Shown piece after piece: positions 1 through 7,062 of a DNA stretch of 8,144 nt; position 1 is the stretch's first letter, and each line of letters starts with the position of its first letter. The notes beneath the pieces are model-generated. The model searched no databases. It saw only the letters and a list, made by a program, of their open reading frames with translations, and was not told the origin of the DNA. Both the position numbers and the translations under genes were made by a program. The DNA is from Spirochaetaceae bacterium (GTDB lineage: Bacteria; Spirochaetota; Spirochaetia; B11-G9): positions 1 to 8,144 of the forward strand of contig DAOVSY010000122.1 of the NCBI GenBank assembly GCA_030633365.1, in the 5' to 3' direction.

Positions 1-1
1 T

Positions 2-2083
2 TTTGTAGTTATATACTACCTTGTTGCAGCCTACTTTCTACTTTTTTTTGTACGTAGAATGGAAGAAAAAGAAAATCTCTTTTTTGCACTTTTTTCTCTA
101 GCGATGGGAACATATTTTGCACTTAGATCCCAGGGAAAATATTTAATTAATGCTGATTTTTTTACATTAAAAAAAATTGAATACCTTGTGCTTGCAATTC
201 TTGTCCCCTTATTAGTAGAATTTTTAATAAGGTTTTTTAAGAAAAAACATACAATCTTACATTATATATATTTCGGAATATCTATAGTTAATTTTTCTAT
301 TTTTCTGTTTACAAACAGTTATATTTTTTGGGACACATATAATCAGTATGTTCAGCTGCCAATATGGGCTCTGGGAATTACTTTAAGTTTTATTATTCTA
401 ATATCCAATTTCAAACAGGAAAGGGATGCAAAACTAATATTCTATTCTATTGTTATCCTTCTCATAACTATGGTAAATGATATTTTACAGAACATGGGTA
501 TATATCAGTTTATATGGCTTACCTCCTACGGCTTTTTATTTTTAGTCATAGCAATTGCAGTTATTCTTAGTAATAGATTTGTTAGATTAAATAAAGAGGT
601 TGAAGATCTAAATATTAATTTAGAAAATCGTGTTACAAAAAGAACAGAAGAACTAAATAATACCGTTATGGATCTGGAAAGTGCTAAATCAGAAACTGAT
701 AACCTTTTAAAAAATGTGCAGGAAGGAATATTTGTTCTGGATCATGATTTAAATATTGGAGATCATCATTCAAACATGCTAACTACAATCTTTGGTAATA
801 ATAATCTTGGAGGTGTCAATTTTGTTGACTTTCTTTCAGAATTTATTGATCAAAAAACTGCTGAGCAAACAAACGATTTTTTAGAAATAGCATTGAATAA
901 AAAATTAGCAGAAAAACGATTAAATAAGCTTAACCCTATTGATGAAATAAAAATACCTTTCACCATCGATGATAAATTGGTTGAAAAATACCTTCGATTT
1001 AAGTTTAATAGAATTGGGGAAAAAGGGAATTATTCACACCTCCTTGGAACAGTGGAAGATATAACCGAAGAGAAATTACTTAAAAAGAAAATTATAGAAT
1101 CAGAGAAACAAGCACAAAACGAAATGCAGATGCTTCTGGGAATTCTACACTTAAATCCTAATATAGTGAGGAATTTCCTGGAAGAAGTAGAAAAAGATAT
1201 TGCTGTGATGGAAAAGGAACTGGAATCTGACAGTTTTACAAAGGATTTACAGAAAATTTTAAATTCTGTTTTTCGTTCTGTACATTCAATAAAAGGAAGT
1301 GCAAGTGTACTCGGCCTTGAAATGTTTACACAAAAAGCTCATCAATTTGAAGAACAAATTAATTTTCTTTTGAAAAAAGAAGATCTTATTGCCCTTGATC
1401 TTTTGGATCTGCTCTATTCAATAGTAGGAATAAAGAAAGCACTCGATCAGGTTACAAATCTTATGGGAAGATTAACAGGATTTCATAAAGAATTTGGATC
1501 GAAAAATAAAGAGTTGAATGACAGTGATCTGATTATTAAAGCTGTCACAGAACTTACTGCCAGAGTATCTGAACGGGAATCAAAATCTGTTGAGACTATT
1601 TTTGAGAATTTTTCTATTCCTGATAATAGTAAATTAGATGTCTCTATAATTAAAAAGATAATTGTACAGCTTGTTAAAAATGCAGTTACTCATGGAATTG
1701 AATCTCCTACAGAGAGAGATGCTTCAGGTAAAAACAAGAAGGGGAAAATAATAGTAAGTTCTAATTCCGACGAATCTGGTTTTAGAATAATAGTTCTAGA
1801 TGATGGGAAGGGACTTCAACTGGATGCCTTACGAGACAATGCGATCAAGCAAGGCTCCTATACAAAAGAAGAATTAGATACCTGGTCAAATCAAAAACTT
1901 GCCAAATTGTTATTTATGAAGGGACTTTCTTCGCAGACAGAAACAACTATTGACGCAGGTCGGGGCATGGGAATGGATATAGTTAGGCATGAAGTAACTA
2001 AAGCTGGTGGGAAAATATCATTATCCTATATTCCAAATAAACAAACTAAGTTCACAATAGTCTTTCCAAAGAAAATAGAATAG
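2..2083 (+). CDS. 7TM-PAS-Hpt-HATPase CheA-like sensor histidine kinase (5' partial)
   Basis: Probable membrane sensor kinase. The first ATG is at 59, but it has no Shine-Dalgarno sequence and the frame is open to base 2. The upstream codons read FVVIYYLVAAYFLLFFVRR, a transmembrane helix. With it there are seven helices (the other six at about residues 7-24, 41-60, 67-85, 98-116, 125-144 and 150-172, numbered from Met59), as in 7TMR-DISM receptors, so the true start and probably an extracytoplasmic sensor domain lie outside the window. Then follow a coiled coil (about 175-220), a PAS-like domain (about 213-340), an Hpt domain with phospho-acceptor His409 in HSIKGSASVLGL, and a CheA-type ATPase with N box LVKNAVTHGIE (Asn541), G1 DDGKG (581-585) and G2 GRGMGMD (634-640). 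I see no CheW-like P5 domain and no clear P3 dimerisation domain, so a role outside the classical chemotaxis array is likely. No response regulator is in the window. The family call is confident; the ligand and partner are unknown. Confidence 0.88.
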   Translation, partial: FVVIYYLVAAYFLLFFVRRMEEKENLFFALFSLAMGTYFALRSQGKYLINADFFTLKKIEYLVLAILVPLLVEFLIRFFKKKHTILHYIYFGISIVNFSIFLFTNSYIFWDTYNQYVQLPIWALGITLSFIILISNFKQERDAKLIFYSIVILLITMVNDILQNMGIYQFIWLTSYGFLFLVIAIAVILSNRFVRLNKEVEDLNINLENRVTKRTEELNNTVMDLESAKSETDNLLKNVQEGIFVLDHDLNIGDHHSNMLTTIFGNNNLGGVNFVDFLSEFIDQKTAEQTNDFLEIALNKKLAEKRLNKLNPIDEIKIPFTIDDKLVEKYLRFKFNRIGEKGNYSHLLGTVEDITEEKLLKKKIIESEKQAQNEMQMLLGILHLNPNIVRNFLEEVEKDIAVMEKELESDSFTKDLQKILNSVFRSVHSIKGSASVLGLEMFTQKAHQFEEQINFLLKKEDLIALDLLDLLYSIVGIKKALDQVTNLMGRLTGFHKEFGSKNKELNDSDLIIKAVTELTARVSERESKSVETIFENFSIPDNSKLDVSIIKKIIVQLVKNAVTHGIESPTERDASGKNKKGKIIVSSNSDESGFRIIVLDDGKGLQLDALRDNAIKQGSYTKEELDTWSNQKLAKLLFMKGLSSQTETTIDAGRGMGMDIVRHEVTKAGGKISLSYIPNKQTKFTIVFPKKIE

Positions 2084-2121
2084 TAAATCTTATAAATATA
2101 TCCATATAACAGGAGTAAATT

Positions 2122-2940
2122 ATGACTAGCTTTATACTAACATATGAGTCAGTAATCAGATTAAGTTTTTTTCTGGGAATTTTTATTCTTGTTGCTCTTT
2201 GGGAGATTATTTCACCCAGACGCCCCTTAAAATATTCAAAACCCACCCGCTGGTACAGTAACATTGGAATAGTATTTATTAATAATATAATTGTACGTTT
2301 ACTTTTTCCAGTTCTTGCATCTGGACTTGCAGCTCAGTGCTATGAAAAGGGATGGGGGATTTTAAATAATTATGAAATCCCTTCAATTATTGGTTTTACC
2401 GCTGCTTTATTAATTATGGATGGAGCAATATATATTCAACATGTACTTTTTCATACTCTTCCTCTTTTATCCCGATTCCATGGTATGCACCATACAGATT
2501 TAGATCTTGATGTTAGTTCCGGTGCACGTTTTCATCCTGTAGAAATTATAATATCTATGCTTATTAAATTATCTGTAATAAGTATTATAGGTCCAAGTGT
2601 AATATCTGTAATTATATTTGAAACTGGATTAAATATGGGATCAATGTTTAATCACGGAAATATATATATCCCGGTTAAAATTGATAGGATTTTACGATAC
2701 TTTGTTGTTACTCCAGATATGCATCGAGTTCATCATTCAATTATTCGATCTGAAACAAATACTAATTTTGGATTTAATTTTCCCTGGTGGGACCGTTTGT
2801 TTGGAACTTACTGTGCCCAGCCAAAAGAAGGTCATGATAATATGACAATCGGTATACCAAAATTTAGAAACCCAAAAAATCTTCATCTGCATAAAATGCT
2901 AATTCAGCCATTTGTGAAAGATAAGAAAAGTGAATATTAA
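2122..2940 (+). CDS. sterol desaturase / fatty acid hydroxylase superfamily membrane protein
   Basis: Predicted integral-membrane, non-haem di-iron, O2-dependent enzyme of 272 residues, a usual length for bacterial members of this superfamily. The histidine clusters that bind the two irons are visible in order: HVLFH (107-111), HGMHH (120-124), His138 in RFHP, His178 in NHGN and HRVHH (201-205). Hydrophobic segments lie at the N terminus (about 10-25 and 47-70), around 88-105, and between the second and third clusters (about 140-170). The WWDRLFGTY motif near residue 225 is also typical. The start is supported by AGGAG at 2111-2115, six bases before the ATG. It lies 38 bp behind the kinase gene with no hairpin between, so cotranscription is plausible. 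Superfamily members hydroxylate, desaturate or cleave sterols, fatty acids, carotenoids or alkylglycerols; the substrate cannot be told from sequence. A bacterial lipid or carotenoid is more likely than a sterol. Confidence 0.9.
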   Translation: MTSFILTYESVIRLSFFLGIFILVALWEIISPRRPLKYSKPTRWYSNIGIVFINNIIVRLLFPVLASGLAAQCYEKGWGILNNYEIPSIIGFTAALLIMDGAIYIQHVLFHTLPLLSRFHGMHHTDLDLDVSSGARFHPVEIIISMLIKLSVISIIGPSVISVIIFETGLNMGSMFNHGNIYIPVKIDRILRYFVVTPDMHRVHHSIIRSETNTNFGFNFPWWDRLFGTYCAQPKEGHDNMTIGIPKFRNPKNLHLHKMLIQPFVKDKKSEY

Positions 2941-5349
2941 TTATTCTCCATAAAAAATAAAAGGTGCCCAGTAATAAGGATGATTATATCTTCTTGAAGC
3001 AATAAATTTTCTCTTCATTTCTGACATTCCCTGGTTAAAGGTATAATTTTGATATGTAACCAGTTTATATAATCCAACCATAAATTCTTTTGTAGCATTA
3101 TCTGCTACCTGCCACAATGATACAGACATACTGTTTGCTCCTGCAATAAGAAAAGCCTGGGCTAATCCTACTACACCTTCACCACCATAGATTTTTCCCA
3201 GGCCGGTTTCACATGCAGAAAGGTTTACAAAATCAGCTTCAAGATCTAATTTTACTATTTCATTTATATTTAAATAACCATCTTCTTTAAAAATATCCGG
3301 ATCAGTTAAAACAAGAGCAGACAACCATGGTTTCTCAGGAAGAACCAGACCATGGACTGCAAAATGAATTATCTTAAATCGTTTAAGTACATTTTTTTCG
3401 GACAATTTTTTTACAAGGGACTCAGTTAAATTTTCCCCACTGTATATATCCTGAGTATCATATAAGGAACCAATTTTATCAATCTCAGAAATTGTACCTG
3501 GAAGATTATTCCATCTATTTATATTTAGAAAGGAATAATTGGAACTTGTTGATGTTACATCAAAACTTGCATAATCTGCACCACCAAATCCAATAAAATC
3601 TTTTCTGGCAGAAGAATAATTCCGGGTTTTGATAATTTCTGAAACAGCAAGTGACTGTATATATGAAATATCAAATTTCTCAACCAAATATCTTCCATCG
3701 GGCATAATAAAAGTTTCAAAAGGAAGAAAGGCAAGTATTCCATCAGGATTTATAATTATTTTTTTATATTTATTCAATTCATTTTCTATTGGAGCAATAA
3801 AATAATCATACATATAACGTCCAAGAGTATGTATTAGTTCTATATTTTCTCCCGAGATAAGAAGTAGTCGATAGTAGTTTACTATACTTTCAAAGTCAAG
3901 GTTTTCTATATTTGAATTTACTTTTTCTCCAGATGCAGAAAAATTACTGCCATATAAATTATTCAGATTATTGTAATTAGTAAGATCATCAATAGTAAAT
4001 CGTAAACCTAAATTCTCAGGGAACAAAAACATTCCATCCAGTTCTGTTTTTGATATTGTTAAAACAGAAAGACGGGGTGTTGAACTACCGGCATAAGTTA
4101 TTATAATTTCATCATTACTCAATTTATTTTGGACTGACTCTGTTCCCGCAAATGCCAGGGAATCAGAATTATCATATCCCAGCTGCTCAATTAAATACTT
4201 GGAGGAAGACTTTTCAATTGCATCAATTGCTTTATTGAAATTCCCATCTTCCAGATAGGTTGATGACAGCCATTGATACACATGAACTTCTGAAGAAAGA
4301 TAATCCAGACGGTCTATTCCGCTTGCAGATAATCTTAAAGTCTCTTTTATTTCTATTGATTTTTCAAAATAAGGGATAGCTTCCTTTAAGCTGTTAAGAT
4401 AAACATGAGCTAATCCCATGTTATAAAGACAGATTGATCTGTCTCCCTGACGATCAAAAATTTCTGTTAATGCAAGTGCTTCTGAATAAGAATCCAAAGC
4501 ATCTTCATATTTTTCAAGAATATGATAAGCTCCCCCTATATGAATAAGTAATCGAATTATTTCAATTGTATTCCCATTCTCTTTAGCAGAAATCATTGCC
4601 TGCCTATAATACTGTAAAGCTGTTTTAACTTCACCAGAATAATAATATACTGTTCCCAAACTATTAACTATTGAACTGTAAAACAGTGAACTTTCTATCC
4701 CTGGTCGCTGTAATAAAGTTTTATATATTCTGATTGATTCTTCTAAATTATTTCGGGCATGCTCAATGCGTCCAAAGCCTATACTAATCTTAATTATGTT
4801 CTCTTGCATATTTTGCTTTTCAGCTGATTCTAATGCAAGATTATAGAATACTTCAGCAGTATCATATTTGCCCCAGGCAAATTCAATATTTCCAAGACCT
4901 TCATAGAGGGCAGGAAAATACTCAAACTTATTTAGCTTTTTTGCATATTTAAGAGCAGAATCAAAAGTATTATACGCATCAGACCAATTGTCTAAAGAAT
5001 AATAACTATCTGCCAGATATGACCAGGCACTTAATAAGACATCCTGGATATTCTGTTTCATAGCTTTTTTTATAGATTTTTTAAGGTCTATAATAGCAGA
5101 TTCATATTCAAACAGAGAATTATAAGCAATACCTCTCCATAAACTGGTATAAGCAGACAGATCCTCTTCTTTACTTAGTTTTAAATATATTTCCTCAGCA
5201 TTATTATAAGATTCTATGGCATCTACAAACTTACCTTCCTCATATAAAACTGAACCTTCATTAAATAAAGAATTTGCCCGGGAAAAATCCTGAGCAAATA
5301 AAGGAGAAAAGCTTAAAAATAAAAAAGCAAATACTAATTTATAGATCAT
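2941..5349 (-). CDS. exported TPR-CHAT protein (caspase/separase-like peptidase fold)
   Basis: An 802-residue protein with three parts. Residues 1-19 look like a Sec signal peptide (charged start, hydrophobic core, likely cleavage after PLFA) without a lipobox Cys, so it is probably periplasmic or outside the cell. Residues about 22-385 hold about nine tetratricopeptide repeats, recognisable by their A-x-Y helix pairs (for example YEDALDSYSEAL and LKEAIPYFEKSIEI). Residues about 505-802 form a CHAT domain with INPDGILAFLPFE (533-545), the catalytic His666 in HFAVHG, the nucleophile Cys713 in SACETG, GGEGVVGLAQAFLIAGA after it, and the family's closing HPYYWAPFIFYG. Both dyad residues are present, so peptidase activity is plausible; the TPRs would bind a partner or substrate. 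The start has only a weak AAGAG site, seven bases upstream. The RRM gene ends 26 bp upstream with no terminator between, so the two may share a transcript. The substrate is unknown, and no CRISPR or Cas gene is present to suggest a Craspase role. Confidence 0.9.
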   Translation of the reverse strand: MIYKLVFAFLFLSFSPLFAQDFSRANSLFNEGSVLYEEGKFVDAIESYNNAEEIYLKLSKEEDLSAYTSLWRGIAYNSLFEYESAIIDLKKSIKKAMKQNIQDVLLSAWSYLADSYYSLDNWSDAYNTFDSALKYAKKLNKFEYFPALYEGLGNIEFAWGKYDTAEVFYNLALESAEKQNMQENIIKISIGFGRIEHARNNLEESIRIYKTLLQRPGIESSLFYSSIVNSLGTVYYYSGEVKTALQYYRQAMISAKENGNTIEIIRLLIHIGGAYHILEKYEDALDSYSEALALTEIFDRQGDRSICLYNMGLAHVYLNSLKEAIPYFEKSIEIKETLRLSASGIDRLDYLSSEVHVYQWLSSTYLEDGNFNKAIDAIEKSSSKYLIEQLGYDNSDSLAFAGTESVQNKLSNDEIIITYAGSSTPRLSVLTISKTELDGMFLFPENLGLRFTIDDLTNYNNLNNLYGSNFSASGEKVNSNIENLDFESIVNYYRLLLISGENIELIHTLGRYMYDYFIAPIENELNKYKKIIINPDGILAFLPFETFIMPDGRYLVEKFDISYIQSLAVSEIIKTRNYSSARKDFIGFGGADYASFDVTSTSSNYSFLNINRWNNLPGTISEIDKIGSLYDTQDIYSGENLTESLVKKLSEKNVLKRFKIIHFAVHGLVLPEKPWLSALVLTDPDIFKEDGYLNINEIVKLDLEADFVNLSACETGLGKIYGGEGVVGLAQAFLIAGANSMSVSLWQVADNATKEFMVGLYKLVTYQNYTFNQGMSEMKRKFIASRRYNHPYYWAPFIFYGE

Positions 5350-5375
5350 AATTATACTCTTATAATCATTCTATT

Positions 5376-5663
5376 TTAATATCCCTCTGCGCCTACATCA
5401 CGGTGATCATTTCTTTCCAAAGGTTTAGCTTCATTTACAATTAGTTCTCTCTCTTCAATATTTTTGCCATTCATTTTTTCAATAGCTGCAAGTGCTTCCT
5501 CTTCTGTCGACATTTCCACAAAACCGAACCCTTTACTTCGACCAGAATTTCTAATTGTTATTACTTTTGCATTATCAACTGTTCCAAAATCAGTAAATAA
5601 ATCTTTTAAAGTTTCATCATTCTGTGAAAAGGGAAGATTCCCCACATAAAGTCTTTTACCCAT
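5376..5663 (-). CDS. RRM-domain RNA-binding protein
   Basis: A 95-residue single RNA recognition motif protein, acting in the cytoplasm on single-stranded RNA. RNP2 is LYVGNL (5-10) and RNP1 is KGFGFVEM (44-51). The RNA-stacking aromatics Tyr6, Phe46 and Phe48 are present. The C-terminal tail after residue 80 is short and charged, without the glycine-rich or RGG tail of some plant and cyanobacterial relatives. I chose the ATG at 5663 over the in-frame ATG at 5678. A strong AGGAG (5670-5674) sits six bases before the former, inside the codons the longer form would use, and MGKRLYVGNLPFS is the usual N terminus of this family. Upstream is a promoter with a perfect TATAAT; downstream is the TPR-CHAT gene. 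The RNA targets are not visible. Bacterial RRM proteins of this type have been linked to cold response and to RNA localisation in cyanobacteria, which may not carry over here. Confidence 0.93.
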   Translation of the reverse strand: MGKRLYVGNLPFSQNDETLKDLFTDFGTVDNAKVITIRNSGRSKGFGFVEMSTEEEALAAIEKMNGKNIEERELIVNEAKPLERNDHRDVGAEGY

Positions 5664-5669
5664 TTCTCT

Positions 5670-5674
5670 CTCCT
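5670..5674 (-). promoter_or_regulatory. Shine-Dalgarno site that sets the RRM start
   Basis: AGGAG on the minus strand, six bases before the ATG at 5663. The alternative ATG at 5678 lies upstream of this site and has only a GAGAG about 15 bases away, so the shorter protein is favoured. Confidence 0.7.
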
Positions 5675-5700
5675 GCATATAATTAATTTATTCTCTCTAC

Positions 5701-5731
5701 ATTATAATTGTAGTGATCTTCCTAAAGACAA
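5701..5731 (-). promoter_or_regulatory. predicted sigma70-type promoter of the RRM gene
   Basis: On the minus strand, a perfect -10 TATAAT lies at 5701-5706 and a TTGTCT -35-like hexamer at 5726-5731, with a 19-base spacer that is slightly long. Transcription would begin near 5693, leaving a leader of about 30 bases before the ATG at 5663. The -10 is convincing and the -35 is weak. The rest of the 127-bp gap between the redox fusion and the RRM gene holds only a weak A/T-rich inverted repeat (5757-5763 with 5779-5785), too poor to call a terminator. Confidence 0.5.
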
Positions 5732-5790
5732 TACCATTCATTTGATTAAAATAACCAGATATTTTTAGTAAATTGCTTAATATCTTCTGC

Positions 5791-6444
5791 TTATTTATCT
5801 TCTCTTCTTTCAGGGATACTTCCCAGTTCCACTCTGTTCTTATAGAATTCTTCAGAAACATATAATCCGCAGAAACACTGCCCCCATTCTTTTATATCAT
5901 TTTCTGCATAACGACAGGGACATGCGATATCTTTATTATTTTTACTTCCATCAGACTCTCTACAGGGGCAATGATAGAAACCATATCTTTTATAATTAAC
6001 AGATAAACCTTCTTCAAGCTTTTGTCTAAAAACCTGATCAGGATTTATATACCATTGCTTATATTTTGCAGTAGCATCAATAAACTTACTTACTTTTGAT
6101 TCACTAATTTCAAAACTATCTGCATGTGTATTAAAACCTGTAGCTGCAGAAGAAAATAAACGCTCCCATGCAATCCTTATAAATCCAATTTGATAATCAT
6201 CTTCATTGATTACAAGAGCAGGAAGACTCATTATTTCATTAAATTTGGCTTTAAATTCTTCTTTTGCCCTTATCTTTAGATTTAGGTCTATTGTATCCAT
6301 AAAAACAAGATCATATTTTATACTATTATCTTCCAAAAAACTTATTGCCCTTTTACAAAAAGCACAGGTGGATAGACCAAAGAGTTTTATATCACCTTTA
6401 TCATTACCACCTTCTTTTTTTTCAAAATCAATATATTCAAACAT
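5791..6444 (-). CDS. glutaredoxin-like / ferredoxin-thioredoxin reductase catalytic domain fusion
   Basis: A 217-residue cytoplasmic redox protein in two parts. Residues about 18-97 form a glutaredoxin/thioredoxin-fold domain with the active site CAFC (Cys27, Cys30) and the expected cis-proline at Pro75 in SLPAL. Residues about 115-207 match the catalytic (beta) chain of ferredoxin-thioredoxin reductase, with CPC (159-161), CPC (175-177) and CFC (190-192). By analogy with the cyanobacterial enzyme, Cys159, 175, 177 and 190 would bind a 4Fe-4S cluster, and Cys161 with Cys192 would form the active disulfide. The last motif is CFCGLY rather than the photosynthetic CHC, as in archaeal and other non-photosynthetic versions. 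Inference: electrons from ferredoxin reach the cluster domain and are passed to the fused Grx domain, which reduces target disulfides. No FTR variable chain or ferredoxin gene is nearby. AAGGTGAGG at 6449-6457 supports the start. It is divergent from the YHS gene. Confidence 0.88.
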   Translation of the reverse strand: MFEYIDFEKKEGGNDKGDIKLFGLSTCAFCKRAISFLEDNSIKYDLVFMDTIDLNLKIRAKEEFKAKFNEIMSLPALVINEDDYQIGFIRIAWERLFSSAATGFNTHADSFEISESKVSKFIDATAKYKQWYINPDQVFRQKLEEGLSVNYKRYGFYHCPCRESDGSKNNKDIACPCRYAENDIKEWGQCFCGLYVSEEFYKNRVELGSIPERREDK

Positions 6445-6480
6445 AAAACCTCACCTTCATAGTATTATCATATATCCATA

Positions 6481-6492
6481 ACATAATTATGT
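6481..6492. repeat. 12-bp perfect palindrome in the divergent intergenic region
   Basis: ACATAATTATGT is its own reverse complement. It lies in the 139-bp region between the divergent starts of the redox fusion (6444) and the YHS gene (6584), where a dimeric regulator could act on both. A perfect 12-mer palindrome can occur by chance in such AT-rich DNA, and it matches no operator I recognise. Confidence 0.35.
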
Positions 6493-6503
6493 ATTTAATA
6501 TTT

Positions 6504-6522
6504 TTCCATTAAAAAATTGGAA
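6504..6522. repeat. short inverted repeat TTCCA-N9-TGGAA
   Basis: Five-base arms at 6504-6508 and 6518-6522 flank a nine-base A/T spacer. The right arm overlaps the predicted -35 of the YHS promoter, the position of a repressor or activator site. The G/C-containing arms stand out in an otherwise A/T-only stretch, but the repeat is short. Confidence 0.3.
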
Positions 6523-6545
6523 TAATGATATTTTATTGATATATT
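6517..6545 (+). promoter_or_regulatory. candidate promoter of the YHS gene
   Basis: TTGGAA (6517-6522) and TATATT (6540-6545) are spaced by 17 bases, four and five matches to the sigma70 hexamers. Transcription would begin near 6552, about 30 bases before the ATG at 6584. The region is so A/T-rich that alternatives exist, for example TTGATA at 6536 with TTTAAT at 6558. No clear -35 is seen for the divergent redox gene; GATAAT within 6460-6475 on the minus strand is a possible -10. Confidence 0.35.
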
Positions 6546-6583
6546 ATATATTACAATTTTAATCATATACAGGAGAATTAAAA

Positions 6584-7054
6584 ATGAAAACTTTGTTATT
6601 AAGCCTTTTATTGGTTCTTCCAGTTTCTGCAATATATGCATCAGGAGAATATGACAGCATAGTTTATGTTAAAGATACGAATATTGCTTTGGAAGGATAT
6701 GATACAGTGGCATATTTTGAAAATAATAAACCTGTAAAAGGCAGTACACAGTGGAAAACAACATATAATGGAGTGGAATGGCTTTTTAGTGCAGAAAATA
6801 ATCTAAAATTATTTCAGGAAAACCCGGACATATACGCTCCGGAATATGGAGGCTATTGCGCCTGGGCAATGAATGAAGGAGATTTGGCTCCTGGAAAACC
6901 TAAATACTGGGATATTATAAATGGAAAACTATATCTTAACTACAGCAGTTCCACCAGGAAAAAATTTCTTGCAGATCTGGATTCCATGATTAGTAACGCA
7001 GATTCGAAATGGCCGGAAAAAGAAGATCAATTGGCCAAAACTGTAATAGAGTAA
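6584..7054 (+). CDS. exported YHS-domain protein
   Basis: A 156-residue protein with a Sec signal peptide (Lys2, hydrophobic core, likely cleavage after IYA at residue 19), so mature in the periplasm. Residues about 33-120 form a YHS domain in its common stand-alone bacterial form: GYDTVAYF (38-45), YNGVEWLFSAENNLKLF (61-77), NPDIYAPEYGGYCAWAM (80-96, with the single Cys92) and INGKLYLNYS (112-121). Met1 is supported by AGGAG at 6571-6575, eight bases upstream. YHS domains resemble metal-binding modules at the ends of heavy-metal ATPases, and a metal role is often suggested, but the function of this exported class is not established. The gene is convergent with the DinB-like gene, with eight bases between stops, and divergent from the Grx-FTR fusion. 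A link to redox or metal handling is only a guess from position. Confidence 0.9.
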   Translation: MKTLLLSLLLVLPVSAIYASGEYDSIVYVKDTNIALEGYDTVAYFENNKPVKGSTQWKTTYNGVEWLFSAENNLKLFQENPDIYAPEYGGYCAWAMNEGDLAPGKPKYWDIINGKLYLNYSSSTRKKFLADLDSMISNADSKWPEKEDQLAKTVIE

Positions 7055-7062
7055 AGTGCCAA

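Noticed and set aside
2052..2264. 70-codon minus-strand frame across the kinase end and hydroxylase start
   Set aside because: It overlaps two well-supported genes, spans their intergenic gap, and shows no recognisable motif.
3555..3743. 62-codon minus-strand frame inside the CHAT gene
   Set aside because: It lies wholly within the CHAT domain in another frame; it is a shadow of that gene.
2941..5349. A CRISPR-linked (Craspase-like) or gasdermin-type defence role for the TPR-CHAT protein
   Set aside because: There is no repeat array, Cas gene or gasdermin-like gene in the window, and the signal peptide places the protein outside the cytoplasm.
5464..5649. 61-codon plus-strand frame opposite the RRM gene
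   Set aside because: It is antisense to a conserved RRM, and the serine/phenylalanine-rich translation reflects the opposite strand.
5757..5785. Weak terminator-like inverted repeat after the redox fusion gene
   Set aside because: Arms of seven mostly A/T bases with a 15-base loop and only a loose T-rich tail are expected by chance in this composition.
6206..6481. 91-codon plus-strand frame opposite the Grx domain
   Set aside because: It is antisense to the conserved CAFC region of the redox fusion and has no motif of its own.
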